Notes under the pieces: generated by a model
Seen by the model: the letters and a program-made list of their open reading frames with translations, nothing else
Told to the model about the DNA's origin: nothing
The model's database searches: none
Program-made: the position numbers and the translations under genes
Shown: piece after piece, positions 21,887 to 33,892 of the stretch
Numbering within the stretch: position 1 is the stretch's first letter
Layout of the letters: the number at the start of each line of letters is the position of its first letter
NCBI RefSeq assembly: GCF_027887165.1
Contig: NC_077232.1
Span: forward strand, 5,101,895 to 5,165,894
DNA from: Monodelphis domestica
Lineage: Eukaryota; Chordata; Mammalia; Didelphimorphia; Didelphidae
Length of the DNA: 64,000 nucleotides
Reading direction: 5' to 3'

Positions 21887-24800
21887 GAAAGTATGGCCAT
21901 CCATAGTGGATATATCCAGTGGATAGCTGGAAGTAGCTGGAATGGGTCATGGGAGCAGAATAGTTAACAAGCTTGGAATCCAGGATTTCCAAGAACATTA
22001 AAAAGGAAATTTAAAACTCTAAGGATGAGGACAAGAGTAGGGGCAAAAAGGAAGAATAAATCTAAAGAAATAGGAGTTGTAATCTGGAGGCAAGTAGATA
22101 CCTATGATAGAGGTGACATAGACACATGTAGTTACCTCCAAGGAGAAGATTCTCAATAATAAGTGCAAAGAATGTCTAAGACAGATATTGAAGAACAAGG
22201 ACCCGGTCTACGCCCCTTGGGGGTGGGGGTGAGGAGCAGAAAATGCCAAGAGAAAATGCTAAAGAATACAGCATTGTCCAAAGCGCAGCAAATTCCTCAT
22301 AGCCCTAGAGGATGAAAAAAGTCTAATAGAAGAAGAGAAGTTTGTTAAGGAAGCAGATATGAAGGGGGAAACTGGAAATCATGGGCAAGGGAAGGAACAA
22401 GGGGGAAAGATTTTTGCCTCTGCCAAAAATTACTATGAATCAATACAATTGAGCAGCAGTGGCTAGGGAAAGAAATAAGCATGATTCCTAAGAGTCCTGG
22501 AGTAACTGAGTTTAGCATCAGTACAATGTGGTCAACTTCCAAAGTAGCAGGGAACAAGGGCAGAGGGAATTCTCTCTGGGGCCTGGAGTTAATAAATCAC
22601 AGTTGCCAGACTGGATGCTGCAAGGGTCTCTGCACAGCAGAGGACATCCATGCCACAAAGAAAGTCAGCTCAAGTAGTTGAAAGCATGGGCCCTTGAGGG
22701 CCTCTTTAGTGAAATCTCCTTTCCTGCCTCCCGTGCAGGAACCGGATAATCCCAACAGAGGAGAAAGACAAACTGTTCCCTTCTTACCCACTTCTGTTCA
22801 CCTCCCTCCCCCGCACAAAGGGAGAATGCTCTCCAGGCAAAAGAGAACCAAACTAGACAACAGGAACTGGAAATTCAAGAGCTAGAAGAGATACCTTGAG
22901 AAACCATGCTCCATTGAGCTTAAGCCAACAGGAACTCCATCCCAGGAGCATATGGAATGGCTGAGACATGTTGCAAAACTGAAGAAGGGTAAGGGATGAG
23001 CCAAATTTCAAAGCATAGAAGAGAAAGGAGACTTCAAGCTCTAAGCCAGTGAGCTTAACTTTCACTTCTGACAATTTGCTAGAAGCATTATCTATGGAAA
23101 GTTAGGAAAGAACTAGCAAAGGAAGTAAGGACGGGATAACAAAAAGCGAGCACGGTTTCAGGAAATAAACTACACCCAATTCATCTCATTTCCTTTTTTT
23201 TTTAATGGGAGACTGACAGATCAGGAAATACATAAGGTCTCAAAGTCCACAGCATGCTCCAGGCATGGACAAATGGACACGGGTGGGCAATAAAACAAGT
23301 GAAGAAATGGGCAGATTTGAAAATGAACTGATTCAAAAAGCTCTCATTCTTGGCTTGATTTCAGGTCAGAAAGACTTGAGTATAGTACCCCAGGAGTCTT
23401 AAACATTTTTTAACAATGATTCAGAGAGCAACAAGGACAGCACATGCATCAAATGTGAAAGTGACAAAAAAGCTAGCAAAAAGATGAGGAAGCAGGCCAG
23501 ACCTCTAGGTTACAAATCATACACAAAGAAAAAAGTCAGGGCTTCCACAAGCACTGATCAGCTGCTATGTCATCATTAAGCTTCACATTAAGGGCAGGAA
23601 AAAAATGCCTTCCTTCCCAAGTCCAAGGTTGGAGAGGGTAAGGGGTAGCAAGACAGTGATTCAGCTGGAGGAAGAGCTGGGGACTGAAAGGGGCTGCAAC
23701 CTTCCACACAAGCCATCAGAAAAAGCTAGTGTAACAGGCGGTATCAGAAGAGGTATCCTGGACAAGGACAGAGACAGTTCTGCTCTCCTTTGCTCTGGTC
23801 AAAGACAGAGTTGTTTTATAAAAATATCACCTCCAACATACATACAAGACGGAGGTGGGGGGGCCCAGACAAGAGGCAACAGGCCTGGTAGAAGGTGATT
23901 AGGACCTGAATCAGGGTGCTACCTGGAAGACTATGCAGGATTTAATGACTAACAGGATCCAGAGAGGAGAGCAGGAAGTCATGAATGAGGCTTAGAATCT
24001 GAGTGACTAGAAGGAACACATTATTCGGGGAGGATGGAGGAAGATGTGACTTTATGGAATCCTTCATAGAGTTATACTTTAACATGGCAAGTAAGGCAAG
24101 AAGTTTTCCTCCATTCTTCAATGAAAACAGACACACCTAATAATGTCACCTAACCAGTCTGCAAAGAAAAAAATCACCAAAACAAGGTCAAACAGGCAAA
24201 CTATTCAAAGTAAAATAATTATTAACCAATTGAGAGTAAAGTCAAGTCCAGAAAGTAGAACTTAGGACTCTAGGACAGTCCTGTAGACAAGGAGCTAACA
24301 AGCCAAGTTCTCTGGTTCTCCCTGACCTGGCCTATGTCCCAGAGGCCAGTGTACTGGTGCGGGTAGCTCTGGTCCTCAACCTGAATAGTGAAAAGGGATT
24401 CTGGAGGGAAGAATAAGCATAATTAAAGGCAAGTTTCCCCTTCATTTCCTGTGTCCTCTGGTAGCCAGAAAGATCCCAGGATCTCAGGACTTCTAACCAC
24501 CCCCACCCCAACCAGAGCTAGAAAATAGATAAAGGAACTGATAATAAAAGGCCTTACCTTTCAAACCAAAGATTAAAAATTAAAAGAAAAATTTTCTTCT
24601 CTGTGGCTCCTTGCCCATTACAGGTAATCCTGGGAACAGCAATCTTCCAGTTTACTGCATTAGCAGATTAGCAGGGGCGAAGACACAGGGACACAGGGTT
24701 CAACTATAAGAAAAAAAGGGACAATTCTAATATGTCCAGTTATTTTGTCTTAGGATCATTGCCAGAAAACAAAATTAAGTCAAAGTCTTCTGCATCAGGA

Positions 24801-25184
24801 ATACTAAGAAATATTATACCTTATCATCCTGTACCTTAGCCAATTTCAGCTGAATATTTTATTTTACTAAATATGTAAATGAGGGGGAAAAAGGCATAGT
24901 TCATCTTTCATTTAAACAATAAAATAGAAATGAGCTACAGGCTAAGGGTGGTTAAAAAAAAAAACTAGTCCCTGATGTAAAGTCTAAAAAAATTTTTAAA
25001 GCTAGTATCAAAATTCACAAAAAACATCAGTGAGTTTCATGTTATAGTCCAACATATCAAAATCTCCAAACCTAAAAAAAAAAAACCTGTTTCTAATTGC
25101 TCCAAAGTTACTGGAGCTGCATAAAATATTATAGCTGTAAAATTTAGAACTTTCACAGAACTGAGAAATTGATATTAAGGTGAT
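21887..25184. other. Intron 1, 3.3 kb without confident features
   Basis: Purine-rich up to about 24.1 kb, possibly decayed reverse L2-type LINE (for example gtggatagctggaagtagctgg at 21917-21938 region). AT-rich beyond 24.5 kb. No exon seen. Confidence 0.4.
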
Positions 25185-25196
25185 AAAAGCAATATT

Positions 25197-25438
25197 ACTT
25201 AGTCATGTCTGACTCTTTGTGACCCCATTTGAGGTTTTCTTGACAAAGATATCAAAATGGCTTGTCATTTCCTTCTCCAATTCATTTTACAGATGAGGAA
25301 ATGGAGGGGAAGAGGGTGAAGTGACTTGCCCAGGAGTCACATAGCTAATAAGTGTCTGAGGCCATATTTGAACTCGGGAAGATAAGCCTTCTTGGCTCTA
25401 GGTCAAGTGCTCTATCTTCCATGCCACCTAACTGTCCT
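25197..25438 (-). mobile_element. Mar1-type CORE-SINE, full length
   Basis: Reverse Mar1: agtcatgtctgactctttg, gaccccatttgaggttttc, cttctccaattcattttac, gtgacttgccc, atgccacctaac. A perfect 10-bp duplication, aaaagcaata, lies at 25185-25194 and 25443-25452. Confidence 0.92.
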
Positions 25439-25457
25439 GTTCAAAAGCAATAGTCAA

Positions 25458-25660
25458 GGGGGCAGCTGGGTGGCTCAGTTGATTGAGAGCCAGGCCCAGA
25501 GACAGTAGGTCCTAGGTTCAAATCTGGTCTCAGACACTCCCTAGCTGTGTGACCCTGGGCAAGTCACTTGACCCCCATTGCCTAGCCCTTACCACTCTTC
25601 TGCCTTGGAGCCAATACACAGTATTGATTCCAAGACTGAAGGTAAGGGTTAAAAAAAAAA
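25458..25660 (+). mobile_element. WSINE1-type SINE next to Mar1
   Basis: Near-consensus head (gggcagctgggtggctcagt), body and RTE-like tail with A-run. It starts just beyond the right duplication of the Mar1 copy. A third aaaagcaat occurs after its tail (25659-25667), so both SINEs used nearly the same target. Confidence 0.95.
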
Positions 25661-25685
25661 AAGCAATTTATTTAACTTATATAAA

Positions 25686-26165
25686 TTCAATCACTATAAA
25701 CATTGATTAAGTGCCTCCTATGTGCTAGACACCACGCTAATCACTAGAGACCCAAAGAAAGTCCCTGCCCTCAAGGAGTCCCCAAATCTAATGAGGAAAA
25801 CATCATGCAAACAACTCTGTACAAACTGGTTATGTACAGGATAAATTGGAACTAAAAAAAGAAGACAAAAGCATAAAGGGGAATCAGGAAAGGCTTCCTG
25901 TAGAAGCAGGAATTTTAGAGCTGAGACTTGAAAGAAGTCAGGGAGGCCTGGAGGGATAGATGAGCAGGGACAGCCTTCAAGAATGGAAGATACCCACTGC
26001 AGTAGTGCAGGTATAAGATGATGAGGGTCTGCACCAGAAGGTGGCAGTGTCAGAGAAGAAAAGGAGCATATTTAAGAGATGCTATCATGGTGAAACCAAT
26101 AGGCCTAGACAACAAACTGGACTTGGGAGGTGGCGGTTCAGGGTTGAATCCTTAGGTTCCAAGTC
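25686..26165 (-). mobile_element. L2/L3 (CR1-clade) LINE
   Basis: Reverse-strand text typical of the family: ttaagtgcctcctatgtgct, ctcaaggagtccccaaatct, ggaaaggcttcctgtagaag, gggtctgcaccagaaggtgg. Confidence 0.75.
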
Positions 26166-26324
26166 TGACTTTTTTCTTTTAATGTCAATATTTTACTATG
26201 GCATAAATATTGGAAACTGGAAAAAACACCATGTTTAAATTAGTTACTAAAGCCTCACCTTAATCCCACCTTCCCTAGTTTACCCAGAAGCCCTAGCTTG
26301 GCCCAGGTCAGGACTACTAAATAT

Positions 26325-26490
26325 CCATTGCAAGATGTCCAATAGGTAGCTGGATACTGAAGGTCAAAGGGAGAGGTTGGAGCTAGATGGGTGGTTTTGA
26401 GAAGCATCAGCACAGAGATGGAAACTGATCATGTGAAGCAGTGAAGACAGGACAGAGGACCCTGTGGGTCACCACCAGAAGTTAGCATGA
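26325..26490 (-). mobile_element. L2/L3 LINE, further part
   Basis: Continues the 25.7-26.2 kb copy after a gap: tgtccaataggtagctgg, agaagcatcagcacagagat, gaggaccctgtggg. Confidence 0.65.
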
Positions 26491-26793
26491 CAGGGAAAGG
26501 AGACTAAATTTCGTAAGTCACCCAACACCCTTAAGAGACTGTGGTAAGCATTTTTACACATCTGCAGAAATTGTCTTTTACATTTTTATAAGTAAATAGT
26601 TTAGTATAACCTAAAATTCTGAAGAGCTGAGCTATAGCAATGACATCACTAAAAAAATACAGTGAACGGCACAAAGCAGGCCCTTAACAAATGCATATTG
26701 ATCGATAGACTGTCCATCAGGAAGGCTGCAACAACCTGCTTCCAATAGTCTTACTTCTTTTCTTGACCTCACCTCTCAAAATCACCTTACTAA

Positions 26794-27002
26794 GTGGTGG
26801 CAAAGTGATAAAAAGGTCCTGAAAGTCAAGAAGACCTAAGCTCAGACCCAGCCTCAGATCATCATTAGCTGTGAGATTCTAGACAAGTCACTTAACCTTT
26901 GTCTGCCTCTATTTCCTCAACTGTAAAATGGGGAGATGATAACAGTGCCTACCTCCCAGGTTATGAGGAACCTGGCACAAAACAGGCACTTAATAAATGC
27001 TT
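26794..27002 (+). mobile_element. MIR-type CORE-SINE
   Basis: Shows gctgtgagattctagac, aagtcacttaacctttg, tcctcaactgtaaaatggg and a MIR 3' end (cacttaataaatgcttg) running straight into the microsatellite. Confidence 0.78.
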
Positions 27003-27003
27003 G

Positions 27004-27199
27004 TCCCCCCCCTCCTTCCCTCCTATTTTCCTTCCCTCCTATCTTCCCTCCCTCCCTCCCTCCCTCCCTTCCCTCCTATCTTCCCTCCCTCCCTCCCTCC
27101 CTCCCTCCCTTCCTCCTTCCTTCCTTCCTTCCTTCCTTCCTTCCTTCCTTCCTTCCTTCCTTCCTTCCTTCCTTCCTTCCTTCCTTCCTTCCTTCCTAT
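27004..27199. repeat. Pyrimidine microsatellite (CCCT)n/(CCTT)n
   Basis: About 195 bp are almost pure pyrimidine on the plus strand: a run of ccct units, a near-exact duplicated module around ttccctcctatcttccc (27027-27045 and 27067-27085), then about 22 cctt units. It is a mirror-repeat polypurine/polypyrimidine tract. The long Pro/Ser/Leu frames here are low complexity. Confidence 0.97.
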
Positions 27200-27204
27200 T
27201 CTCT

Positions 27205-27310
27205 TCCATTTAAAGAAAAGGAATTTGAAGACTAGAGAGGCTTGGTGAGTTTCCCAGGATTATTCAGTAAATATTGTAGGAGGGATTTGAATCCAAATGT
27301 TCTTTACCTA
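27205..27310 (-). mobile_element. MIR-like SINE remnant
   Basis: Reverse core: agactagagaggcttggtg, gggatttgaatccaaatg. Confidence 0.5.
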
Positions 27311-27789
27311 TCTACTTTGTCCTGCTCCCTCTCTCACTCACTGTTTCTTTCAATATAAGCTAGTAGGGATATAATAATAATAACAATTATAAGCTAAAAG
27401 AGAAAGGCTAGATTCAGAAATGAAGTTGATATATTTTTTAAAAGAACATAAAATTGCACAAAGCAGAGTAGCTTGTCAAGTTCCCAGGTCTGGTCTCTAT
27501 TTTTCCTCATCATGAAAACTTTCTTTTTGTGACTTCAGACCATCTTTCTTGGAAGGGTTCAAGTCTTCCTGGGCTAACTTCTTCCCGATCCTTTCCATGA
27601 ATCCTCTGAAATCTACTCCAAAGAAATCCACAAGCCTGACAACATGGGCCTTGCTTCCCTCGACCACCTCAGCTTCTCTATCACAATTCTGAATCAAGTG
27701 GCTGAACACACCGGCACCTCTGCCCACCCCTATGATTTCTTTAGGATCCACTCAGTGAGAGACTCCTCCTGATTGATCAGATATCAAGT
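27311..27789. other. Intron 1; 84-codon minus-strand frame, unassigned
   Basis: A minus-strand open frame at 27497-27751 has a charged C-terminus but no ATG start (it opens with GTG), an in-frame stop directly upstream, and no family I recognise. I see no splice context, so it is not called as a gene. Confidence 0.4.
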
Positions 27790-28285
27790 CCAGAACATCA
27801 GCTTTCACTGGTGGCTTTCTCTTGCCTCTAGGATAAAACACCAACTTTTGGGTTTGGCTTTTAAAACTCCAAATAACCTGGCCTTGGCCTACCTTTCCTG
27901 ACTCTTTCCTTACTTTCTGATTCAATAAAACTCAACTTCTCTCTGTTCTTCACACACAAGATCCCATAACTCTGTTCTGGCCATCCTCCAGGACTGGAAT
28001 GTTATTTGTCCTTACTCCCAAATCATAGGGTCCTTCTCTTTCTTTAAAAAACAGCTCAAGCATCTTTTGCATGAAGATGATCCCACCAACTGCTTGCGCC
28101 CTTCTTCCTAAACTATCTTACACGGAATTATTGTGTCTATATTTCTTCTTTTTCATTCTCTACATTATGAACTTCTCTCTTTAACATGGAAGCTACTCAC
28201 TGAGAATGGAGACATAGCTCCAATGCCCAGGATGGTGCCTGGCACATGGCAAATGCTTCATAAATCATTCATTCATTGATTGCTT
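27790..28285 (+). mobile_element. L2/L3 (CR1-clade) LINE 3' end
   Basis: Sense text: taggataaaacaccaac, cttttaaaactcc, cagctcaagcatcttttgc, ggtgcctggcacatggcaaa, and a short attcattgattg end typical of the CR1 clade. Confidence 0.75.
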
Positions 28286-29049
28286 AGTTACCCAGAAATG
28301 GAACATTTGGGTACAGAACCTGAGCCAAGGGTTTTATCACTGGCCCCTTCTTCTATCCTGGTTTTTTGAGAACCTCTTGAGACTTCCCAGTCCTCTGTTT
28401 CCTCCTAAAGAGCAGCTCCTCTCTCTCTGGTCTCCAGCTCAGTGGGGTAGACACAGGCAGTTTTCAGTTTAGGACCCTTCTGATTTGATATGCCAGAGCC
28501 TAGTGAGGGACTCTCCTTATTGAACTTCAAAGAAAGGCTGCTTGTAAAGTACTTTTCCAACTTCAAAGCATTATACTTAGCATTCCAAAAATCTCAGGGC
28601 AGCTCTAAGTTCTTAAAGTCATCTAACTTTCCCATCTTTATTCTGCCATTATTCTGTGGAGTCATTTCAAAACAGGATGGGCCATTTCTGGAGGCAATGA
28701 GCTTTTCTAGTCTAATCTCCAAAGGCTGGATGCTGATCACTGGGAGGTGGGATCAAGGAGCGGGGCCCCTCCACTCCCTTTGAGTCTGAATCAATAAACC
28801 TCATTGAGACTTAGGAAGCAAATGTCATCACTATCTCTGTGAAGAGCAAACTAGAAAGTTAGCAAGCCATATGTTTTAAAAAATAAAGCAGAACACTTCT
28901 TAACCAATCCTCTTAGGGAAATTCCAACCCTTCTGTTCTCAGGAAAACTACATGTCGAGTTCAATGGTTGTTTGAAACAATTGTTTTTGGGGGTCTGATT
29001 TTCTTAATAGTTCTTGTCCTAAGTGAGTATGATTAAGTTTTTTTTTCTC
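28286..29049. other. Intron 1, nothing recognised
   Basis: No supported feature. Confidence 0.4.
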
Positions 29050-29150
29050 TTTTAGCTGCCACTTATTTATACAGTACTTGAAAGTTTGCCAAGCATTAGA
29101 TGTACATGATTTTATTTGGTCCTCCCAACAACTCCGTGAGGTTAAAGCAT
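29050..29150 (-). mobile_element. MIR-type SINE remnant
   Basis: Reverse 3' portion: gccacttatttatacag, gattttatttggtcctccca, acaactccgtgagg. Confidence 0.5.
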
Positions 29151-29689
29151 CCAGTCACAATACATTTTCATTCATCAGCCCTGAAACTTCTGGGAGCCTT
29201 TGGGCTGTCCAACTCTCCAAGCTCAGCCTCCCTCTCTCCAATTCTCCCAAGCTGTCACTCTCCTCAACTTCAAGAAAAAACCACTGAGGAGCTTCTTTTC
29301 CAGTCACTCCCCAAGGAAAAGAGGGCGCAAGAGGTCCTGTTCTGATGCCCTAAGTGGACCACAATATAGGCACAAAATCAAACATGAGGAAGAGAGTGGG
29401 CTGGGGTATAATAAGGAAACAACATAGATCTTTCAGAGACCCCAAAATGTTCCCAGTTGACAAAGCAGATCATTAAAAAAAAAATCAATCCAACAGATTC
29501 AGCAAAAAAGTTTCAACCAACACAGTATCAAAAAGGACACACGCAATATAATCCATTACACATTATAGCAAGTCCTTCCAGCACCAAGAAGGTTTCTTCA
29601 AGTGCTATTTTAGGAGGTTTATGAAGACAATATTAATTTCAACAACAGGATAACAAGAAAGAAAATGAGAGAGGTCATGTTTATGGTGG
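29151..29689. other. Intron 1, nothing recognised
   Basis: No supported feature. Confidence 0.4.
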
Positions 29690-29800
29690 ATAAAAGGCTA
29701 GGTTAAAGTCCTGCCTTGGACATCTACTGGTTGTGTGACCCCAGCAAATCCTTTAAACTCCCTGTGCTCCAGTCAACTCCTTAAGAGCAAGACCCTGTGC
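29690..29800 (+). mobile_element. MIR-type SINE remnant
   Basis: Decayed core: gtcctgccttggacatctac, tggttgtgtgacccc. Confidence 0.45.
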
Positions 29801-30739
29801 CACTCTGTTTCATGTTTTCTCTGGGAGAGTTCTATCACACTCAATGAAATCAAAATTTCAATCTTTTAAAAAGGTAACATGGTTTGAATTCAGGACTCAT
29901 GAATGTAGCTAACACAAAAGGAGGGACGAAGATGGTTTCTATGGATATAATTATATGACAGCTCATTATTAATACTGATCAGTATAGAAGAGTGAGAGGA
30001 AAAAAACACAACCCATCATCGAAGACATACAGAGATGATTGGAGAAGAGGCAGGCAAGCAAAGTCAAAGAAGACACAAAATATTCAAAACTCAGAAAGTC
30101 TTCATGACCTTGAAAGGTTTGGATGGGAGGTGATTTACACTAGTTGAAGGAACACTAATCCTTGGGAGAAACAGCAGTCACTGAATATTTAAAAATAGGG
30201 ATACCTCTTCTACTCTCAGAAAAAAAGAAGAGAAAACGAAGATGATACAGAGATATCTGCAAACATGAAAAAGGGAGTTCAATGTTGGAATTCGTACTCT
30301 CTTTTTTGCAGTCTACAACTTTTGGGGAAATGACTTTACCAGTTTAGACTCAGTTTTCTCATCTCTAAACTGAAGGGAGAACCTCTGCCTTGAGCTAATA
30401 AGTTTAAGAGCTTATGGTCTACTCAAGGGGGGACAAGAAGTGACATCATCTCTTAGGAGGGTTAGGACATGGAAGTACAATTACTAATTTGAGAAGAACA
30501 AAAAAGGTTCCTAAAAGGTTATTGTGGGGAACAAAGAGACAAGGAATAAAATTCCCCAATGGCAGCCACACTCAAATGAAGATGTATACTCTAATCAACT
30601 ACATTCCCCCCCACACACACACACTAACTTCTTTCAAGTCCTGATGGCAAGAAAGCTAAAACTGGTCAGATTTTGGGACTTTATCCACTGACACTAGTGG
30701 TTAGAAACCAAGTGCAGAGAAATTACATGGTGTTGACCT
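29801..30739. other. Intron 1, nothing recognised
   Basis: AT-rich with a short ca repeat near 30610-30622; no gene. Confidence 0.4.
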
Positions 30740-30870
30740 GTTGACCTGTCTCAGAGGAGCAGAATTCCAATTTTGCCTTGATTACCCTCTCCTTACCTAT
30801 AAAATGAGAAAGTTGCATAAGATGCTCTCCAAGGGATTTCCCAGCTCTAAATGTCCTAGAGCTGAAGAAG
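30740..30870 (+). mobile_element. MIR-type SINE remnant
   Basis: Decayed core and 3' part: ccttacctataaaatgagaa, aagatgctctccaaggg, ccagctctaaatgtc. Confidence 0.45.
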
Positions 30871-31077
30871 TTCTAGGATGGTCATTGTCTCCTCTCCTAT
30901 ACTCCCTAAACAGAGACATTCAAGTGGCAGGGAAGATAACAACTTTGATTTCCAGCCAAGGATATGGAGGTCCCCAGAATGGCTACTTATCAGCCTGGGG
31001 TCCAGGAAGAAGCAGCAGTCCACACTAAGTTAGTAAAACAAAGGTTAGCCTTTTCTCCCAAACTGCTGAACTGAAGT

Positions 31078-31250
31078 GTCAGTCTCCAACAAATTACTAG
31101 CTGTCTGAACCTGGACTAGTCAAATAATCTAATCTTCAATTTCCTTATCAGAAAAATTGAGATAATACTTCTAATATCTCACTTATAGAACTGGAAGGAA
31201 CAAATGAGATCACATACATAAAACGCCTGCAGATCTTCAAGAACTTAGAA
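31078..31250 (+). mobile_element. MIR-type SINE
   Basis: Core and 3' part: ttactagctgtctgaacctg, aatttccttatcag, aaattgagataatact, ggaacaaatgagatcac. Confidence 0.6.
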
Positions 31251-32420
31251 TCCTGGGGCCTAAGAGAAAGTTCAATGATGACCTCATTATTCCAAGCCCC
31301 TTCAAGTCAGGACAGAGCTAAGTGTTCTGACTGTATTAGAAAACATTCACAAGATGATCTGAGTTAAGCTGCCTAATCAGGTTCTCTGTAAACAGGGGTA
31401 TTTCCCACCGAAGTCAACAATCAATAACCTTTTGGCTAAGTGGAAAACTGATCATTATGGACATTTCAACACAAGTTGTGGCAAGACTATCACTTGAAAG
31501 AAACTTAGAAAACTATAGTAAAAACTCCAAAAGTCTGTGACTGCTCCAAGTACTGAATCTCTACTATTAATTCCATGAAGCACCTTGAGAAAATTAGCAA
31601 GGCTATACCTTAGGCCAAAATAGAGGCACCTAATTGGATTACATCACTGTCTGACTATGCAACTTAATGGACCCTCAAAAACTGCAGCAGCCAGGCATGA
31701 AGTCAATCCCACTGAAGATATTAACACAGCCAAGCCACTGATCAGGAAATCACCATCTAGAAATGGCTCTTGGGGAGGATTTCAGGGAACCAACATGCAC
31801 TGCGTCCACAAACTACAGGATGCTCTTTACCAGAGAGAGCAGAACAACAACACTGGGGCTTACTGTGTCAGCCACTTGAAATTATAGAACCCTGAAGGAC
31901 AAAGTCCAGTAACAGGAACATCCAAATAACAAAGTAACATGGGGCAGCAGACATAACTTTGAAGATGAGGCACATGGATCACCAACAGTATCTTTGTTTG
32001 GATGGGCTTTCTTATTATTAGCAAAACAGAAATCATCTATAATAGCAGGAAGACTTCTACAAGTCCTTTGAGCTAAAACTTGCATGGAAAATATCTGAGC
32101 AAGAATACCTTCAGGGTACTACTTTTCCCAGTTTTCAATAAAACATTCTCTTCAATTGTTGGCTTTTGATTGTGGTCTACTCTCTAGGCCACTCCATTAC
32201 ATGCACTGGACAACATAAATTTCAGGGGCTCAAAGTCCTGCTTTCTAGAGGTCTATGGAGCACAATACTATCTGGTTAAGCACCAAGTACAATTCACACT
32301 TGTGTAATTAACCTCTTTACTCCTGGTTTCTATACAGGATGAAGCTAAATTTCATTATCTCTATGGTACTGGCCAGCTCTAAAATCATGAATCCAAGCTA
32401 ACAATTCCACAAACAATGTG
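31251..32420. other. Intron 1, nothing confidently recognised
   Basis: A ttcaataaaac signal near 32138 followed by a T-rich stretch is weakly LTR-like, but no boundaries can be set. Confidence 0.4.
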
Positions 32421-32424
32421 AAGA

Positions 32425-32640
32425 GCCTACTTTATGTACAAGGGAGGCACTCTGCTAGGTGCTGGGGCTACAAACATCATGACAATGAATATAATAACAT
32501 TAGCACCAGCAGCAATAATAATAATAATAATAATACCTAATGTTTGTGTAGCACTGCTATATACAAGCACTTTCCAATGATTCTCTCATTTGGTCCTCAC
32601 TACAATCTTGGAAGGGAGGTACTACTATGATCATAAAAAT
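32425..32640 (-). mobile_element. L2-type trace, (ATA)n and MIR remnant
   Basis: A reverse L2-like start (ggcactctgctaggtgctgg) is followed by an ata trinucleotide run at 32514-32534, then a MIR 3' part in reverse (catttggtcctcactacaat). Confidence 0.55.
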
Positions 32641-32984
32641 GAAAACTGTCCATTTCCCCATCACAGAGCTTCCTTGACATTCTACTGGCAAGAGACCATG
32701 TGGACTAACAGCTAATTAAAGTAGATAAAAAGCAACAGAAATAATTTCAAAATGGAAGAAGTGATAAATGAGAGGTCAGTCAGTCAAGTCTTATGTCCAA
32801 AGTTTGCTGAAGGGCTCCCAAGAGCTGGAGGAATTGTCTGGGAGAGATCCCCTTTTAGGGACTAACCAGCAAACTAGTCTGAAAGCAATCAAGAGTATGT
32901 GAAGGAGAGCTACAGTAAACAAGACTGGAAAGGTAGCTAGGAGTCATATGAGTAAGCTTTAAAGGCCAGACTAAGTTTCATTAT
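32641..32984. other. Intron 1, nothing recognised
   Basis: Possible reverse L2-type text (aggtagctaggagtcatatg); not secure. Confidence 0.35.
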
Positions 32985-33740
32985 ATTATCAACAAAACCC
33001 AGCAGGAAGAGATAGAAAAATTACATTCAAAGTAGCTAAAGAATATATAAAATATTTTAGAGGTCACCTGCTGAGACATACACATGGAAATATATGAAGA
33101 CAACTACAAAATACTCTTTAGAGAAATAGAGACATAAAGAAATTAAAGAATTAAGTGTATACAGTTTGGCTGTACCAACATAATAAAAATTACATTATCT
33201 AAATTAATTTACTGTGACATGCTAATCACCCAAAGAATCAAATCACAGTGCTAGAAAAATAATAGAATTCATCTAAAAGATCAAAATCTCAAGATCTCAA
33301 GGACAATGAAAAGGTATGAAGGAAAGGGTAGTAACATATTTCAAAATATGTTACAGAACAATAATTATCTTGTTCTAGTTAAAAAACAGAAAAATTCATC
33401 AGTGGAACATATTAGGAAGAGATGCAGAAGCAAACATCAGAAGATCCTTCTTACTAAGGCAAAGACTCAATATTCAACAAAAAAATGTTGGAAAAACTGG
33501 AAGATGATCTGGTAAAAATTAATTTTAGATGAACATATCACACCATATACCACAATAAGTTCCAAATAGATACATGACTTAGATAGATATAAAAAGACCG
33601 CTATATTTAGCAATTACAGGATCATTGGTAACCTTATAAAGAACTATCTAAGGCCAAAGATGGTTTGGGATGCCAGATTACAAGAAAAAAATAAATGGAG
33701 AAATAAGGAAATAGAGACAAGTGGGGCCAATATTTTCTAA
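32985..33740 (+). mobile_element. L1 ORF2 fragment, decayed
   Basis: Sense-strand match to late marsupial L1 ORF2: acccagcaggaagagatag, caactacaaaatactcttt, aataaaaattacattatct. Many stops and indels; an old copy. Confidence 0.8.
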
Positions 33741-33780
33741 AAGTCATGAAAAGAGATCTTCCTTTTATGTGTGGTCAGGC

Positions 33781-33892
33781 TCCATTAGAATATAATAAGC
33801 TTAAGGGTAAGGACTGTTTACATTAGTATTCCCAACCTGGCACCAAACACATGGTAGGATGCTTAATTAAACGCTTGTTGACTCAAGAAATG
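33781..33892 (+). mobile_element. L2/L3 LINE 3' end
   Basis: Shows aataagcttaagggtaagg, acctggcaccaaacacatgg and a terminal cgcttgttgact. Confidence 0.65.

Noticed and set aside
26899-27248. Three overlapping Pro/Ser/Leu-rich frames
   Set aside because: They are translations of the ccct/cctt microsatellite.
32130-32215. Possible LTR end (ttcaataaaac followed by a T-rich stretch)
   Set aside because: No TG/CA ends or target duplication could be set.
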